A stretch of 64,000 nt of DNA from Nocardia xishanensis NBRC 101358 (GCF_001613365.1 NZ_BDCF01000012.1:62001-126000), one strand, 5' to 3'. Positions 1-9,372 are shown, counted from the first letter of the stretch. The notes: generated by a model from the letters alone, not told the origin. Program-made: numbers and translations.

Positions 1-1
1 G

Positions 2-640
2 CACGAGCGCGCTCGCACGACGAAGATCGGCGCCGTCACGGTCGGTACCGTGAGCGACCTCGACGCCAACCCGGACCATCGAGGCCAGCTCGTAGAGCGC
101 AATTGCACCGCGAGCGCGAGTTTCCCCTCGACCGCGGCCATCATGCTGTTCGTCACGACCCCGCTGGGCACCGAACCGTGCCCGGTTGCCGAGGCCGTAC
201 TACCGACCATGATCGCTCAGCTGGACAAAGAACCCGCGCAGGGCACCTCACCCGACACGCCGAGGACCGTCCTGCTCGGCAGCGATCCCTGCGCGGTGGC
301 GAGGGGCCTCGGTGTTACGACGCCGGTGGCGGAACAAAGAGAATGGCGATGCTCCTTCCGCTACCGCGACAACGACATTCAGGTCGAGTACACCTACGAC
401 AGGGAACAACTGGTCGTCGATGGCGAGCCGATCTTCGTCATCAACGGGCATCCCGGGTACGGAGATCCGGACGCGACCGATTTCTTTTCGTACAACGCGA
501 TAATGGGACCTGTCGTGCCATCGACCGAACCCGAATCGTTCCTGGGACCGAACCTTCCTGTCGTCAACGTGTTCGGCCGTAACGGCGCTGTGGTGGAAGA
601 GGTTCTGCGCCACGCGGTCGCATTGTTTCCCGCCGCCTGA
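2..640 (+). CDS. DUF3558-like secreted/lipoprotein paralogue, 5' end cut by window edge
   Basis: The reading frame is open from base 2 to the TGA at 638-640, so the gene begins before the window. The first internal GTG (position 50) is probably not the true start, because the residues before it (TTKIGAVTVGTV) align with RVGDVTVSLL of the next gene. The two proteins are tandem paralogues: both carry repeated DPC-type motifs (EPCPVAEAV here, GSDPCAVARGL further on) and a PA(Q/H)GTSP segment. DPC/CAL(L) motifs are typical of DUF3558-like actinobacterial lipoproteins of unknown role. The signal peptide would lie outside the window. Confidence 0.7.
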   Translation, partial: HERARTTKIGAVTVGTVSDLDANPDHRGQLVERNCTASASFPSTAAIMLFVTTPLGTEPCPVAEAVLPTMIAQLDKEPAQGTSPDTPRTVLLGSDPCAVARGLGVTTPVAEQREWRCSFRYRDNDIQVEYTYDREQLVVDGEPIFVINGHPGYGDPDATDFFSYNAIMGPVVPSTEPESFLGPNLPVVNVFGRNGAVVEEVLRHAVALFPAA

Positions 641-772
641 CGCCGCCCGGCACGCACTCCGGCGTCCGGGCTCCTGTTTTGCGACACAAGGTCGATCCGT
701 GCACACTCGGCGGCGATGGTCCGCGGGAGCAGACCCGCGCCACGCGAATCCGATCCGAACGAAGGGGAATCG

Positions 773-1747
773 ATGCTGCGTCGACTGCTGTTGGCGGCCG
801 CACTCGTGCTGACCACCGCGGCCTGCCAGGACGCGTCGGATTCGGCGTCGAGCGCGGACCCCGCAACGGGCGGATTCTGGTCCACCACACCGCAGACGGA
901 CGCGCAGCGACTCGAAATGCTGCGCAGGGCACGCAATATCGACCCCTGCGCGCTGCTGCCGAATCAGAAGCTACGCGAGGTGGGTGCGGTGGTGTCCGTG
1001 GACAACACGCAGCCCTCGAGCTGCAAAGCGATCATCGGCTCGGCCGAGCCGGGCAAAGGGACGACGCTGGTGTGGCACGTGGTTGCGCCGCCGACGAGCA
1101 CCCCGTGGGAGGACAAGGACGCGGCGATCGAACGAGTGGGTGACGTCACCGTCTCGCTGTTGGACGACAGGAAGTCCATGACCGACGCGCAGCTTCGTGA
1201 GCAGGGCCATCGCACCTGCTACGCCGAAGCGCGCTTCCCCGCCACCGCCGAGTTCTGGCTCGACGTACAGGGCCCGATCGGCGGCGATCCGTGCGCCGTG
1301 GCCCGTTCGCTGGTGCGAACGGCGTTGACGGAGTGGCGTATCGAGCCGCCGCACGGCACTTCGCCCGTGACGGCCCGCAGCATTCTCACCGGACACGACC
1401 CGTGCGCGGTGGCGCCCGCACTCGGCATCTCCGTGCCCGCGGGCGAACAGCAGCTGCACAAGTGCGAGTTCGGTTTTCGCGGCGGCAACGTCGTGATCAA
1501 CTACGAATACCAGGACGGAAACCCAGCGGGACCGGGCGAGCCCGCGTTCACGGTCGGCCCTCGGCCGGTGCACCAGGTCGCCGCCGCGGCCGGTGACACG
1601 CGTGTCTACTCCGCACCGGTCGGTCCCCCGCTCCGCCCCGCCGTGACCGGCCAGGCGCTGCCGACCCGGACCCCCGTCGTCTCGGCGGTGGGCAAGCCCG
1701 ACGCCGTGGAAGAGGTCATGCGCAGGCTGCTGCCAATGCTGCCGTGA
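773..1747 (+). CDS. DUF3558-like lipoprotein (324 aa)
   Basis: The ATG at 773 follows a GAAGGGGA ribosome-binding site and begins MLRRLLLAAALVLTTAAC, a signal peptide ending in a lipobox with the lipidated Cys at about residue 18. A longer frame from a GTG at 716 would bury that signal, so 773 is preferred. The mature protein has three DPC-centred motifs (IDPCALLPN, GDPCAVARS, HDPCAVAPA), suggesting an internally duplicated DUF3558-like fold with conserved cysteines that may pair after export. It is anchored outside the cytoplasmic membrane. It lies 132 bp behind a paralogue with the same motif order, so the pair is a tandem duplication. No enzymatic function is known for the family. Confidence 0.75.
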   Translation: MLRRLLLAAALVLTTAACQDASDSASSADPATGGFWSTTPQTDAQRLEMLRRARNIDPCALLPNQKLREVGAVVSVDNTQPSSCKAIIGSAEPGKGTTLVWHVVAPPTSTPWEDKDAAIERVGDVTVSLLDDRKSMTDAQLREQGHRTCYAEARFPATAEFWLDVQGPIGGDPCAVARSLVRTALTEWRIEPPHGTSPVTARSILTGHDPCAVAPALGISVPAGEQQLHKCEFGFRGGNVVINYEYQDGNPAGPGEPAFTVGPRPVHQVAAAAGDTRVYSAPVGPPLRPAVTGQALPTRTPVVSAVGKPDAVEEVMRRLLPMLP

Positions 1748-1781
1748 TCCATGGACGGGGTATCGTCCCGAATCCGCACGC

Positions 1782-1814
1782 TTCCGGGATGTCGGCCCGC
1801 AGCCGGTCCCGGAA
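1782..1814. terminator. Hairpin between convergent lipoprotein and mgtE genes
   Basis: TTCCGGGA (1782-1789) pairs with TCCCGGAA (1807-1814), and a GGC/GCC pair can form inside the 17-nt loop. It lies 34 bp after the lipoprotein stop and 23 bp before the mgtE stop on the other strand, so it could serve both. There is no U-tract. Confidence 0.4.
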
Positions 1815-1837
1815 AGCTTGCGGCGGAACGGAATTCC

Positions 1838-3199
1838 TCAGATCCCCAGGACCAGCTTCGCCGTCGTGAAGTAGATGATCAGCCCGGTGGCGTCGACCAG
1901 CGTCGTCACCATCGGCGCCGAGACCACCGCCGGGTCGATGCGCAGCTTCTTGGCGAGCAGCGGCATGGTGCCGCCGATGGTCGCCGCCCACCCGCAGATC
2001 AGCACCAGCGTGATCGCGACCACCACCGCGATGCGCGGACCGACGAACACCGCGCCGATCACCAATCCCGCACTGGCCAAAAGGGATCCGAGCACCAACC
2101 CGACCCGGCATTCGCGCCAGATCACCTTGAACAGGTCCGAGACGCGTACCTCGCCGACGGCGAGCGCGCGCACACAGGCCGTGGCCGCCTGCGCGCCCGC
2201 GTTGCCGCCCGCTCCGATCAGCAGCGGGATGAACAGAGCGAGGTGCGCGGCCTGCTGCAAGGTGCCTTCGAAGAAATCGGTGACGCTCACCGTGAGCGTC
2301 GCCGCGAAGAGCAGCAGCATCAGCCACAGCGCGCGATAGCGGGCCAGCTGGAAGACCCCGGCCGCCATGTAGTGGCCCTCCCAGGGTGCGGAACCGGCCT
2401 GGCGGGCGACGTCCTCGCTGTCGGCGGCCTCGATGACCTCGACCGCGTCGTCGATGGTGAGCAGGCCGACGAGGCGGTCCTCGCTGTCCACCACCGGGAG
2501 GTTGATGTCGTTGGTTTCGCGCATCAACCGGGCGGCCTTCTCCGCGGAGTCGGTGGCGCGGGCGAACGCGGGCTCTGTGACGACCAGCTCGGACACCATG
2601 GTGTCCGGCCCGGCCAGTACCAGCTCGCGCAGCTCCACCACGCCGGTGAGCCTGCGGCCCGAGTCGACGACGGGCAGCGTGTACACGGTTTCCGCACTCG
2701 CCCCTTTAGCGCGCACCATGGCCAGCGCCGCTGCGACGGTCAGGTCCCGCGGCAGCGCGACCACCTCGGGCGTCATGTACTGGCCCGCGGAGCCCTCGGG
2801 GTAGCCGAGCAGCGCGGCGGTCATCCGGCGCTCGCGCGGGCTGAGCCCGGCCAGCACCTTCTTGGCGACCTTGGCGGGCGCTTCGCGCAGCATGCGCGCG
2901 CGGTCGTCCGGGGCCATGCCCTCGACCAGCTCGCGGAAGCTCTGGTCGCGCAGGCCCTGCAGGATCTGCTGCTGGTCGACCGGCTCGAGCTCCTCGAACA
3001 CGGCCAGCGCCAGATCCTTGTCCAGCAGCCGGAACGCCATGCCCGCTCGGACGGCGTCCATTCGGGCCAGCTGGTCGGCGATGAAATGCGGCGGGTGGTT
3101 GTCGAGCCAGTCGAGGGCGTCGACACGGTACTCGGCGACGAAGTCCGGCAGGGACTCGGAGGGCGCCGGGCGTGCTTCGATCAGATCGGTCTGCGACAT
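1838..3199 (-). CDS. mgtE: Magnesium transporter MgtE (453 aa)
   Basis: MgtE is a homodimeric Mg2+ channel gated by cytoplasmic Mg2+ binding. The usual domain order is visible. An N-terminal superhelical domain (about residues 15-125) includes the repeated LxExLxPxDQQQILQGL type of helix. Two CBS domains follow (about 130-250, with the VVELRELVLAGPDTMVSELV and DVARQAGSAPWEGHY regions). A C-terminal membrane domain of about five helices (about 270-450) contains the conserved FIPLLIGAGGNAGAQAA pore segment. Length is normal for the family. The start is ATG with GAGGACCTCCC-type sequence just upstream. I looked for an M-box (ykoK) leader in the 276 bp upstream and did not recognise one. Confidence 0.95.
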   Translation of the reverse strand: MSQTDLIEARPAPSESLPDFVAEYRVDALDWLDNHPPHFIADQLARMDAVRAGMAFRLLDKDLALAVFEELEPVDQQQILQGLRDQSFRELVEGMAPDDRARMLREAPAKVAKKVLAGLSPRERRMTAALLGYPEGSAGQYMTPEVVALPRDLTVAAALAMVRAKGASAETVYTLPVVDSGRRLTGVVELRELVLAGPDTMVSELVVTEPAFARATDSAEKAARLMRETNDINLPVVDSEDRLVGLLTIDDAVEVIEAADSEDVARQAGSAPWEGHYMAAGVFQLARYRALWLMLLLFAATLTVSVTDFFEGTLQQAAHLALFIPLLIGAGGNAGAQAATACVRALAVGEVRVSDLFKVIWRECRVGLVLGSLLASAGLVIGAVFVGPRIAVVVAITLVLICGWAATIGGTMPLLAKKLRIDPAVVSAPMVTTLVDATGLIIYFTTAKLVLGI

Positions 3200-3475
3200 G
3201 GGAGGTCCTCAGCACAGCGTGGGGTGAAAAGTGCGCGAAGTTTCACACCGCGAGGCGCCCACCCGGGCGACGCAGACCTACCAGGTATGCGAAGGGGCGG
3301 CGCCGCGCGGCCTTCGACTGGGAGGTTCACTGCGCATGGCAACCCACCTCCTGATCGTTCCCGCCGCGACCGACCGGTCGCGCGCCGTCTACCTGGTCAA
3401 CAGAATTCGAACGCGAATGCGTCCTCGTGAAGGATACATGTTTCAACCACAGGTTTCACGGCGAGCGGCGTGTCG

Positions 3476-4012
3476 TCACGTTTCCGCGGGTCGCGACGTC
3501 AGCGAGGCCACCACGGCGAGTTCCGTTTCGGTCCAGGACGGAACGTGCTCGACCCACTCGGGGACCGGTTCGGTTTGGACGCCGAAAAGGTACAAATAGG
3601 GCACCAGATCGCGCAGTGCCCAGTGCACGTCGAGGCGGTCGTCGATCATGTGTGTGATGCCGAGCTCGGCGCAGTGCACCGCCTTGTCCGCGCGTTGCCT
3701 GCAGAACCGGAGGTTGTCGCGCGGCACGCCGGTCCGCTCGTAGAAGTCGTGGTGGTCGAGCCACTGCCGGGTGCGCTGCTCCACGCGCGGACCGCATTTG
3801 GAGATGATCCAAGCGCGGCCGTCGAACAGCGCGACCAAACGCGCCAGCACCTCGAAAGCGTTGGGGCTCGGCGGTGTTCGCATGGCATCCTCGATGCCGC
3901 CGGCCAGGAAGACGGTGTCTTCGCTTCCGGAGGGTAGCGCGGCGCCCTGGATGACCCGGCCGAAGTCCACGCCGAGCCGATAGTGTCTTTCTTCGTTCAT
4001 CGCACTCAGCAT
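3476..4012 (-). CDS. HAD-like hydrolase-fold protein (178 aa)
   Basis: A cytoplasmic protein with a probable HAD fold. A motif I-like VDFGRVI (about residues 15-21) has the nucleophile Asp, but Gly where phosphatases usually have the second Asp. A Ser/Lys-containing IISKCG lies near residue 70, and an acidic MIDDRLD near 125 resembles motif IV. The missing +2 Asp suggests altered chemistry, so calling it a phosphatase would be unsafe. An alternative ATG lies at 4000; neither start has a strong ribosome-binding site. It follows the VapB-like gene by 55 bp on the same strand and may be co-transcribed. Confidence 0.55.
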   Translation of the reverse strand: MLSAMNEERHYRLGVDFGRVIQGAALPSGSEDTVFLAGGIEDAMRTPPSPNAFEVLARLVALFDGRAWIISKCGPRVEQRTRQWLDHHDFYERTGVPRDNLRFCRQRADKAVHCAELGITHMIDDRLDVHWALRDLVPYLYLFGVQTEPVPEWVEHVPSWTETELAVVASLTSRPAET

Positions 4013-4067
4013 GGCCGTGCCGTTGGCCGCTCGGCCAGCGAATTTCCTTCCGGCTCCGCGCTTTTCC

Positions 4068-4283
4068 TCAACGCCAGCCTGCGGTCTTGCGCCACGGATC
4101 CGGCGCTCGGTCGACCTTCTCGCGCGAGCGGACCATCATCCGCTCCAGCATCGCCAGCCGCTTGCGTTGCGCGATCACCTCGTGCAGTGCCGCGTTCACC
4201 GTCTCCTCGGTGCTCGTCGTTCCCAGCAGCACACCCACCACCGCCAGGGCGGCATCATCCACGTCGATCGATGTCTGCGACAC
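4068..4283 (-). CDS. VapB-type antitoxin, apparently orphan (71 aa)
   Basis: The GTG at 4283 is five bases after GGGAGG and begins VSQTSIDVDDAALAVVG, a ribbon-helix-helix start typical of actinobacterial VapB antitoxins, which bind DNA and neutralise a PIN-domain RNase. The following LLGTTSTEETVNAALHEV helix and basic tail fit that family. A longer frame opens at 4436, but it lacks family similarity before the GTG. A VapC toxin would be expected directly downstream; instead there is a HAD-like gene, so this is an orphan, a remnant or a free-standing regulator. Confidence 0.7.
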   Translation of the reverse strand: MSQTSIDVDDAALAVVGVLLGTTSTEETVNAALHEVIAQRKRLAMLERMMVRSREKVDRAPDPWRKTAGWR

Positions 4284-4528
4284 GCGCACCTCCCAAATCG
4301 CCCCCTCCTCGAATCGTAGGCCGAATTCACGCAATACGGACAGTGGTCCGCGCCCGCCCCGCCCAGGACCCCGCTTGTCGGCGCACCCGGGCACCCTCAC
4401 CACCCTCGACCTCCTCCGCGAGTAGATCTGCGGCACATCTCAGGCAACCACTGGGACACAACATGATTCGTGATGCGGTAAGGATTCGGCAAGGTTTCGG
4501 GGCGGTCTTTGGAGATACGTTGCCGGGC

Positions 4529-4996
4529 ATGGACGAGACGGTGGAGGGGCGGCGCGGGGATGGCGCCGTGGCCCGGTTCGAGCGGCGTTCGGATGGGACG
4601 CTGCGGTATGCGCGGCCGGAGGAGCCGAAGAAGGACGATGCCCTATGGGTGGGGAGCGGACGGCACGAGGGCGAGAAGGTTGGTGTGCGGGTGGCGGCGG
4701 CCTTCCTGATCGACCTGGCGTTGCACGCCGCGATCGGTGCGGGCGTCTGGTACGCGGCGGACCAGCTCGGCCATGCGGATCAGTCGGTGTTGTTCGGCGT
4801 CCTCGCCGGGCTCGGATCGTCTTTCGTCCACCGCACCGTGGTGCAGCGGCTCACCCGCACGACCCTCGGGAAGGCGCTGTTCGGCCTGCGCCTGCGCAAG
4901 GGCGACCGTTCCTACCCGACGCTCTGGGAACTGGTCCGACAGTGGTTCGAGGGCCTCTTCGCGATCGTCGCGATCCCGTTGCAGTTGCTGGGCTGA
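4529..4996 (+). CDS. RDD family membrane protein (155 aa)
   Basis: A small integral membrane protein with three hydrophobic segments: about residues 55-80 (VAAAFLIDLALHAAIGAGVW), 88-105 and 138-152. The Arg in the first helix, the Asp in FLIDLAL and the TTLGKALFGLRL loop are the features that define RDD proteins. Their function is mostly unknown; some are proposed cation or proton antiporters. The N-terminal 50 residues are charged and cytoplasmic. ATG 4529 has GGAG 14 bases upstream; an in-frame ATG at 4463 is the alternative. Confidence 0.75.
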   Translation: MDETVEGRRGDGAVARFERRSDGTLRYARPEEPKKDDALWVGSGRHEGEKVGVRVAAAFLIDLALHAAIGAGVWYAADQLGHADQSVLFGVLAGLGSSFVHRTVVQRLTRTTLGKALFGLRLRKGDRSYPTLWELVRQWFEGLFAIVAIPLQLLG

Positions 4997-5136
4997 CTGC
5001 CGGGCGGCCGGGCGCACGTGTTCGACGCATGGGGGTTCGAATGGTTGAACACTGGGCGATGACTGGGCAGGGTGAAGGCGAGTTCGCGGCAGGATTGCCG
5101 GGACAGGTCATGCTCGGATACGCGAAGGAGAAGTCT

Positions 5137-6129
5137 GTGCGCTTCGGATTGTTCGTTCCGCAGGGCTGGCGGCTGGATCTGGTGGGGATCGAGCCCGCCG
5201 CGCAGTGGGAGGTGATGCGAGACCTGGCTCGACGCGCCGACGCGAACGACGCGTGGGAATCGATCTGGGTGTACGACCACTTCCACACCGTTCCGGTGCC
5301 CACCGAGGAGGCCACGCACGAGGCGTGGACCCTGATGTCGGCGTTCGCCGCGACCACCTCGCGGGTGCGGCTCGGCCAGATGTGTACCGCCATCAGCTAC
5401 CGCAACCCGGCCTACCTGGCGAAGGTCGCCGCGACGGTGGACGTGATCTCCGGCGGCCGGGTGGAGATGGGCATCGGCGGCGGCTGGTACGAGCACGAGT
5501 GGCGCGCCTACGGCTACGGCTTCCCCTCCGCGGGAGCGCGCCTGGGCCGTCTCGACGAGGGGGTGCAGATCTTCCGGCAGGCGTGGACCGCGGGCAAAGC
5601 CACGCTGGACGGCAAGCACTACCAGGTCGACGGCGCGATCGTGCGCCCGCTGCCGTTGCAGGAGGGCGGGATTCCGCTGTGGATCGCGGGCGGCGGTGAA
5701 CAGAAGACCCTGCGCATCGCGGCGAAGTACGCCGATTACACCAACTTCACCGGCGACGTCGACGAATTCGCGCGCAAGTCGGAGATCCTGCGCGGGCACT
5801 GCGCCGAGGTAGGCACCGATTTCGACGCGATCGTCCGCTCGTCGAACTTCAATGTCGCGATCGGCGCCACCGAGACCGAGGTCGAGGACCGCCTGGCTGC
5901 CCTGCGTGATCGTCTGACTCCGTTCGTCGGCGCCGCGCAGGCCGCCGAACACGTCGAGAACCTGTACCGCGGCACCGCCGCCGTCGGCACCCCGGAGCAG
6001 ATCGTCGAAAACCTATCCAAGGTCCGCGATCTCGGTCTCGGTTACACGATCCTCAACTTCCCGGAGGCCGCCTACGACACCTCCGGCATCGAACTCTTCG
6101 AGCGCGAGGTCATCCCCGCACTGTCCTGA
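5137..6129 (+). CDS. F420-dependent LLM-class oxidoreductase, Rv1855c family (330 aa)
   Basis: A bacterial luciferase-like (TIM barrel) enzyme expected to use reduced cofactor F420 or flavin. The GTG at 5137 sits six bases after AAGGAG and yields VRFGLFVPQGWRLDLVG, the characteristic start of the Rv1855c subfamily. Other family signatures are WVYDHFHTVPVPT, SYRNPAYLAKVAATVDVIS, GIGGGWYEHEWRAYGYGFPS and PLWIAGGGEQKTLRIAAKYA. The frame is open further upstream, but nothing there resembles the family. The substrate is unknown. It ends 48 bp before a strong convergent terminator shared with nrdE. Confidence 0.88.
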   Translation: MRFGLFVPQGWRLDLVGIEPAAQWEVMRDLARRADANDAWESIWVYDHFHTVPVPTEEATHEAWTLMSAFAATTSRVRLGQMCTAISYRNPAYLAKVAATVDVISGGRVEMGIGGGWYEHEWRAYGYGFPSAGARLGRLDEGVQIFRQAWTAGKATLDGKHYQVDGAIVRPLPLQEGGIPLWIAGGGEQKTLRIAAKYADYTNFTGDVDEFARKSEILRGHCAEVGTDFDAIVRSSNFNVAIGATETEVEDRLAALRDRLTPFVGAAQAAEHVENLYRGTAAVGTPEQIVENLSKVRDLGLGYTILNFPEAAYDTSGIELFEREVIPALS

Positions 6130-6177
6130 TTCGCCCCGACCCCGTACTGTTCCTCGCCAGCAAGCGGCCAGCCCACG

Positions 6178-6215
6178 CGAAAGGGGCGGCATCCTGAGGG
6201 AAGCCGCCCCTTTCG
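6178..6215. terminator. Bidirectional terminator between the LLM oxidoreductase gene and nrdE
   Basis: CGAAAGGGGCGGC (6178-6190) pairs perfectly with GCCGCCCCTTTCG (6203-6215) around a 12-nt loop. The stem ends 7 bp from the nrdE stop and starts 49 bp after the oxidoreductase stop, so it can end transcription from both convergent genes. Confidence 0.8.
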
Positions 6216-6221
6216 GCGGGC

Positions 6222-8414
6222 TCACAACATGCAGCTCACGCAGCCTTCGACTTCGGTGCCTTCCAACGCCATCTGGCGCAGCCGGATGTAGTACAGCGTC
6301 TTGATGCCCTTGCGCCAGGCGTAGATCTGCGCCTTGTTCAGGTCACGGGTGGTGGCCGTGTCCTTGAAGAAGAGGGTCAGCGACAGGCCCTGGTCCACGT
6401 GCTGGGTGGCCGCGGCGTAGGTGTCGATGATCTTCTCGTAGCCGATCTCGTAGGCGTCCTCGTAGTACTCGAGGTTGTCGTTGTCCATGTAGGGCGCCGG
6501 GTAGTAGACGCGCCCGATCTTGCCTTCCTTGCGGATCTCGATCTTCGACGCCACCGGGTGAATCGAGCTGGTGGAGTGGTTGATGTAGGAGATCGAGCCG
6601 GTCGGCGGCACGGCCTGCAGGTTCTGGTTGTAGATGCCGTGCTCCATGACCGACGCCTTCAGCTCGCGCCAGTCCTCCTGGGTCGGGATGTGCACGCCCG
6701 CGTCGTCGAAGAGCTGACGCACCCGGTCGGTCTTGGGCTCCCACGCCTGGTCGGTGTACTTGTCGAAGTACTCGCCGCTGGCGTACTTCGATTCGGGGAA
6801 CCCGCCGAAGTAGCTGCCGCGCTCCTTGGCGATCAGGTTCGACGCACGGATCGCGTGGTAGACCACGGTGTAGAAGTAGATGTTGGTGAAGTCGATGCCC
6901 TCTTCGGATCCGTAGTGGATCCGCTCGCGGGCCAGGAACCCGTGCAGGTTCATCTGCCCGAGGCCGATCGCGTGGGACTGGTTGTTGCCCTGTTCGATCG
7001 ACGGCACCGAGTAGATGTGGGTCTGGTCCGACACGGCGGTCAGCGCGCGGATCGCCACCTCGATGGTCTGCGCGAAGTTCGGCGAATCCATCGTCTTGGC
7101 GATGTTCAGCGAACCCAGATTGCAGGAGATGTCCTTGCCGACCTTCGCGTAGGAAAGGTCGTCGTTGAACTCCGACGGGGTGGAGACCTGCAGGATCTCC
7201 GAGCACAGGTTGGAGTGGGTGATCTTGCCCGCGATCGGGTTGGCCCGGTTCACCGTGTCCTCGAACATGATGTAGGGGTAGCCCGATTCGAACTGCAACT
7301 CGGCGATGGTCTGGAAGAACTCGCGCGCCTTGATCTTCGACTTGCGGATGCGCTTGTCGTCGACCATCTCGTGGTACTTCTCGGTGACGTCGATGTCGGC
7401 GAACGGCTTGCCGTAGATCCGCTCCACGTCGTACGGCGAGAAGAGGTACATGTCCTCGTTCTTCTTCGCCAGTTCGAAGGTGATGTCGGGGATCACCACG
7501 CCGAGCGAGAGCGTCTTGATGCGGATCTTCTCGTCGGCGTTCTCCCGCTTGGTGTCCAGGAAGCGGTAGATGTCCGGGTGGTGCGCGTGCAGGTACACCG
7601 CACCGGCGCCCTGCCGCGCGCCGAGCTGGTTGGCGTAGGAGAACGAGTCCTCGAGCAGCTTCATGATCGGGATGACGCCCGAGCTCTGGTTCTCGATCTT
7701 CTTGATCGGCGCGCCGTGCTCGCGAATGTTGCTGAGCAGCAGGGCGACACCGCCGCCGCGCTTGGACAGCTGCAGCGCCGAGTTGATGGAGCGCCCGATG
7801 GACTCCATGTTGTCCTCGATGCGCAGCAGGAAGCAGGACACCGGCTCGCCGCGCTGCTTCTTGCCCGAGTTCAGGAAGGTCGGGGTGGCGGGCTGGAAAC
7901 GTCCGTCGATGATCTCGTCGACCAGCTTGCGGGCCAGCACCTCGTCACCAGCGGCCAGCGTCAGCGCGACCATGCACACGCGGTCCTCGAAGCGCTCCAG
8001 GTAGCGCTTGCCGTCGAAGGTCTTGAGCGTGTACGAGGTGTAGTACTTGAACGCGCCGAGGAAGGTCGGGAACCGGAACTTGTGCGCGTAGGCCTGCTTG
8101 AACAGGCTCTTGATGAACGCCCTGCTGTACTGGTCGAGGACCTCTGCCTCGTAGTAGTTCTCGTCGACCAGGTAGTCCAGCTTCTCGTCCAGGTTGTGGA
8201 AGAAGACGGTGTTCTGGTTGACGTGCTGCAGGAAGTACTGGTGGGCGGCCTCGCGGTCCTTGTCGAACTGGATCTCACCGTCCGGTCCGTACAGGTTCAG
8301 CATCGCGTTGAGGGCGTGGTAGTCGAGTACCTCGCCGCCGGCGTCGGCGCCGCGCACCGGGGGCTGCTCTAAGCGAGCTGTCTTTCCGGCAGGCGCTGTC
8401 GTTGCTGTTGCCAA
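6222..8414 (-). CDS. nrdE: Class Ib ribonucleoside-diphosphate reductase alpha subunit NrdE
   Basis: The catalytic subunit reduces ribonucleoside diphosphates using a radical from NrdF, with electrons from NrdH. The sequence is co-linear with mycobacterial Nrd[13 protein letters not shown] near the N-terminus, the active-site Cys in [35 protein letters not shown] and the C-terminal redox pair in EGCVSCML. The N-terminal activity cone of NrdA is absent, as usual for class Ib. The listed start is a TTG at 8414, overlapping nrdI by 46 bp. A GTG at 8357, 11 bp after the nrdI stop, is an alternative giving 19 fewer residues. nrdF is not in the window. Confidence 0.95.
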   Translation of the reverse strand: MATATTAPAGKTARLEQPPVRGADAGGEVLDYHALNAMLNLYGPDGEIQFDKDREAAHQYFLQHVNQNTVFFHNLDEKLDYLVDENYYEAEVLDQYSRAFIKSLFKQAYAHKFRFPTFLGAFKYYTSYTLKTFDGKRYLERFEDRVCMVALTLAAGDEVLARKLVDEIIDGRFQPATPTFLNSGKKQRGEPVSCFLLRIEDNMESIGRSINSALQLSKRGGGVALLLSNIREHGAPIKKIENQSSGVIPIMKLLEDSFSYANQLGARQGAGAVYLHAHHPDIYRFLDTKRENADEKIRIKTLSLGVVIPDITFELAKKNEDMYLFSPYDVERIYGKPFADIDVTEKYHEMVDDKRIRKSKIKAREFFQTIAELQFESGYPYIMFEDTVNRANPIAGKITHSNLCSEILQVSTPSEFNDDLSYAKVGKDISCNLGSLNIAKTMDSPNFAQTIEVAIRALTAVSDQTHIYSVPSIEQGNNQSHAIGLGQMNLHGFLARERIHYGSEEGIDFTNIYFYTVVYHAIRASNLIAKERGSYFGGFPESKYASGEYFDKYTDQAWEPKTDRVRQLFDDAGVHIPTQEDWRELKASVMEHGIYNQNLQAVPPTGSISYINHSTSSIHPVASKIEIRKEGKIGRVYYPAPYMDNDNLEYYEDAYEIGYEKIIDTYAAATQHVDQGLSLTLFFKDTATTRDLNKAQIYAWRKGIKTLYYIRLRQMALEGTEVEGCVSCML

Positions 8415-8830
8415 AACAATCCCAATCCCTCTCGGACGCGGTGGACGTCCTCAGCGGTTCCCATGAGTTCGAAGCGATACAGGTACGGCACCCCGCACTT
8501 GCGCGAGATCACCTCTCCCGCAAAGCAATAGGTATCGCCGAAGTTCGTGTTTCCCGCCGCGATGACGCCGCGCAGCAACGCGCGATTGTGCGGATCGTTG
8601 AGGAACTTGGCGACTTGCCGCGGTACGAAGTCCTTGTCGGACCTGTCACCCCCCAGAACGTGCCGACCGCCCCCGTAGGTCGGGACGATCAGCACGTAGG
8701 GTTCGTCGACGCGCAGCGAATCGGCGGTGTGCAGTGGTATGCGAGTCGCCGGGAGTCCCAGCTTCTCGACGAAGCGATGCGTGTTCTCCGAAGCGCTGGA
8801 GAAGTAGACCAGCGCAGTCCCGGGGGACAT
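8369..8830 (-). CDS. nrdI: NrdI flavodoxin-like activator of class Ib RNR
   Basis: NrdI is a small FMN protein that generates the oxidant used to assemble the dimanganese-tyrosyl radical in NrdF. The protein shows the flavodoxin P-loop region [24 protein letters not shown] near residue 50, and the [16 protein letters not shown] block typical of NrdI. The ATG at 8830 follows GAGGAGGAGCC, a strong ribosome-binding site. The gene lies 45 bp after nrdH and overlaps the probable start of nrdE, consistent with one nrdHIE transcript. Confidence 0.95.
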   Translation of the reverse strand: MSPGTALVYFSSASENTHRFVEKLGLPATRIPLHTADSLRVDEPYVLIVPTYGGGRHVLGGDRSDKDFVPRQVAKFLNDPHNRALLRGVIAAGNTNFGDTYCFAGEVISRKCGVPYLYRFELMGTAEDVHRVREGLGLFWQQQRQRLPERQLA

Positions 8831-8875
8831 GGCTCCTCCTCTCCCATCGGACGAACGCCGAAGATGTGGCGCCGA

Positions 8876-9109
8876 TCAGGCCGCCGCGACCGCGAGGGCC
8901 TTGATGCGGTCGGGACGGAAGCCGGACCAGTGGTCCTCGCCCGCGACGACGACCGGAGCCTGCAGGTAGCCGAGGGCCATGACGTAGTCACGCGCCTCGT
9001 CGTTCTCGGAGATGTCGATGACCTCGTAGTCCACCCCGACCTTGTCGAGGGCCTTGTAGGTGGCGTTGCACTGGACGCAAGCGGGCTTGGTGTACACGGT
9101 GATGGTCAT
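8876..9109 (-). CDS. nrdH: Glutaredoxin-like protein NrdH (77 aa)
   Basis: NrdH is the thioredoxin-reductase-dependent electron donor to NrdE. The protein starts MTITVYTKPACVQCNATYKA with the CVQC redox site at residues 11-14, and ends with the WSGFRPDRI segment conserved in NrdH. The ATG at 9109 follows GAGAGGGACTCA; the longer frame upstream is not conserved. It is the first gene of the nrdHIE operon. Its 5' region is long, with a candidate NrdR box about 235-250 bp upstream. Confidence 0.95.
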   Translation of the reverse strand: MTITVYTKPACVQCNATYKALDKVGVDYEVIDISENDEARDYVMALGYLQAPVVVAGEDHWSGFRPDRIKALAVAAA

Positions 9110-9343
9110 TGAGTCCCTCTCTCCTGTGCCTGATGCGCGGTGTTTCGCGGCCTGGTTACGCGGCTTCCGCCTCCGGGCCCGTGCTCGCACCCGCGAGCCC
9201 GATCCACAGCCGGTGATCCGTATGCGGTACGTGATCCGACGTACGCCGCGCAAACTCCTGGATCCGGTCTCGAAACCCCTGCTAGCGCCGCTGCGAGCGA
9301 CAGCTTTTCGCGGTGGGTCTCAGTCCGCCTTCCAGCATCGAAG

Positions 9344-9359
9344 ACACTACACCTAGTGG
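9344..9359 (-). promoter_or_regulatory. Candidate NrdR box 1 upstream of nrdHIE
   Basis: ACACTACACCTAGTGG contains the perfect inverted repeat CACTA-N4-TAGTG and fits the NrdR pattern acaCwAtATaTwGtgt. NrdR represses ribonucleotide reductase operons when dATP is high. Confidence 0.65.
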
Positions 9360-9372
9360 CCGACAGATTGAA

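Noticed and set aside
1751..3430. A 559-codon open frame opposite mgtE
   Set aside because: Arg/Gln/His-rich with no domain similarity; explained by codon bias of mgtE on the other strand.
3200..3475. Possible M-box (ykoK) riboswitch upstream of mgtE
   Set aside because: The conserved AGGTGAGGCTCCT-type leader and downstream conserved blocks were not recognisable on the mgtE strand.
3476..4067. A VapC (PIN-domain) toxin partner for the VapB-like gene
   Set aside because: The neighbouring gene has HAD-like motifs (VDFGRVI, IISKCG, MIDDRLD) and not the PIN acidic quartet.
6399..8372. A 657-codon open frame on the plus strand opposite nrdE
   Set aside because: It is antisense to a gene with full-length family similarity; its Val/Arg/Leu-rich composition is typical of shadow frames in GC-rich DNA.
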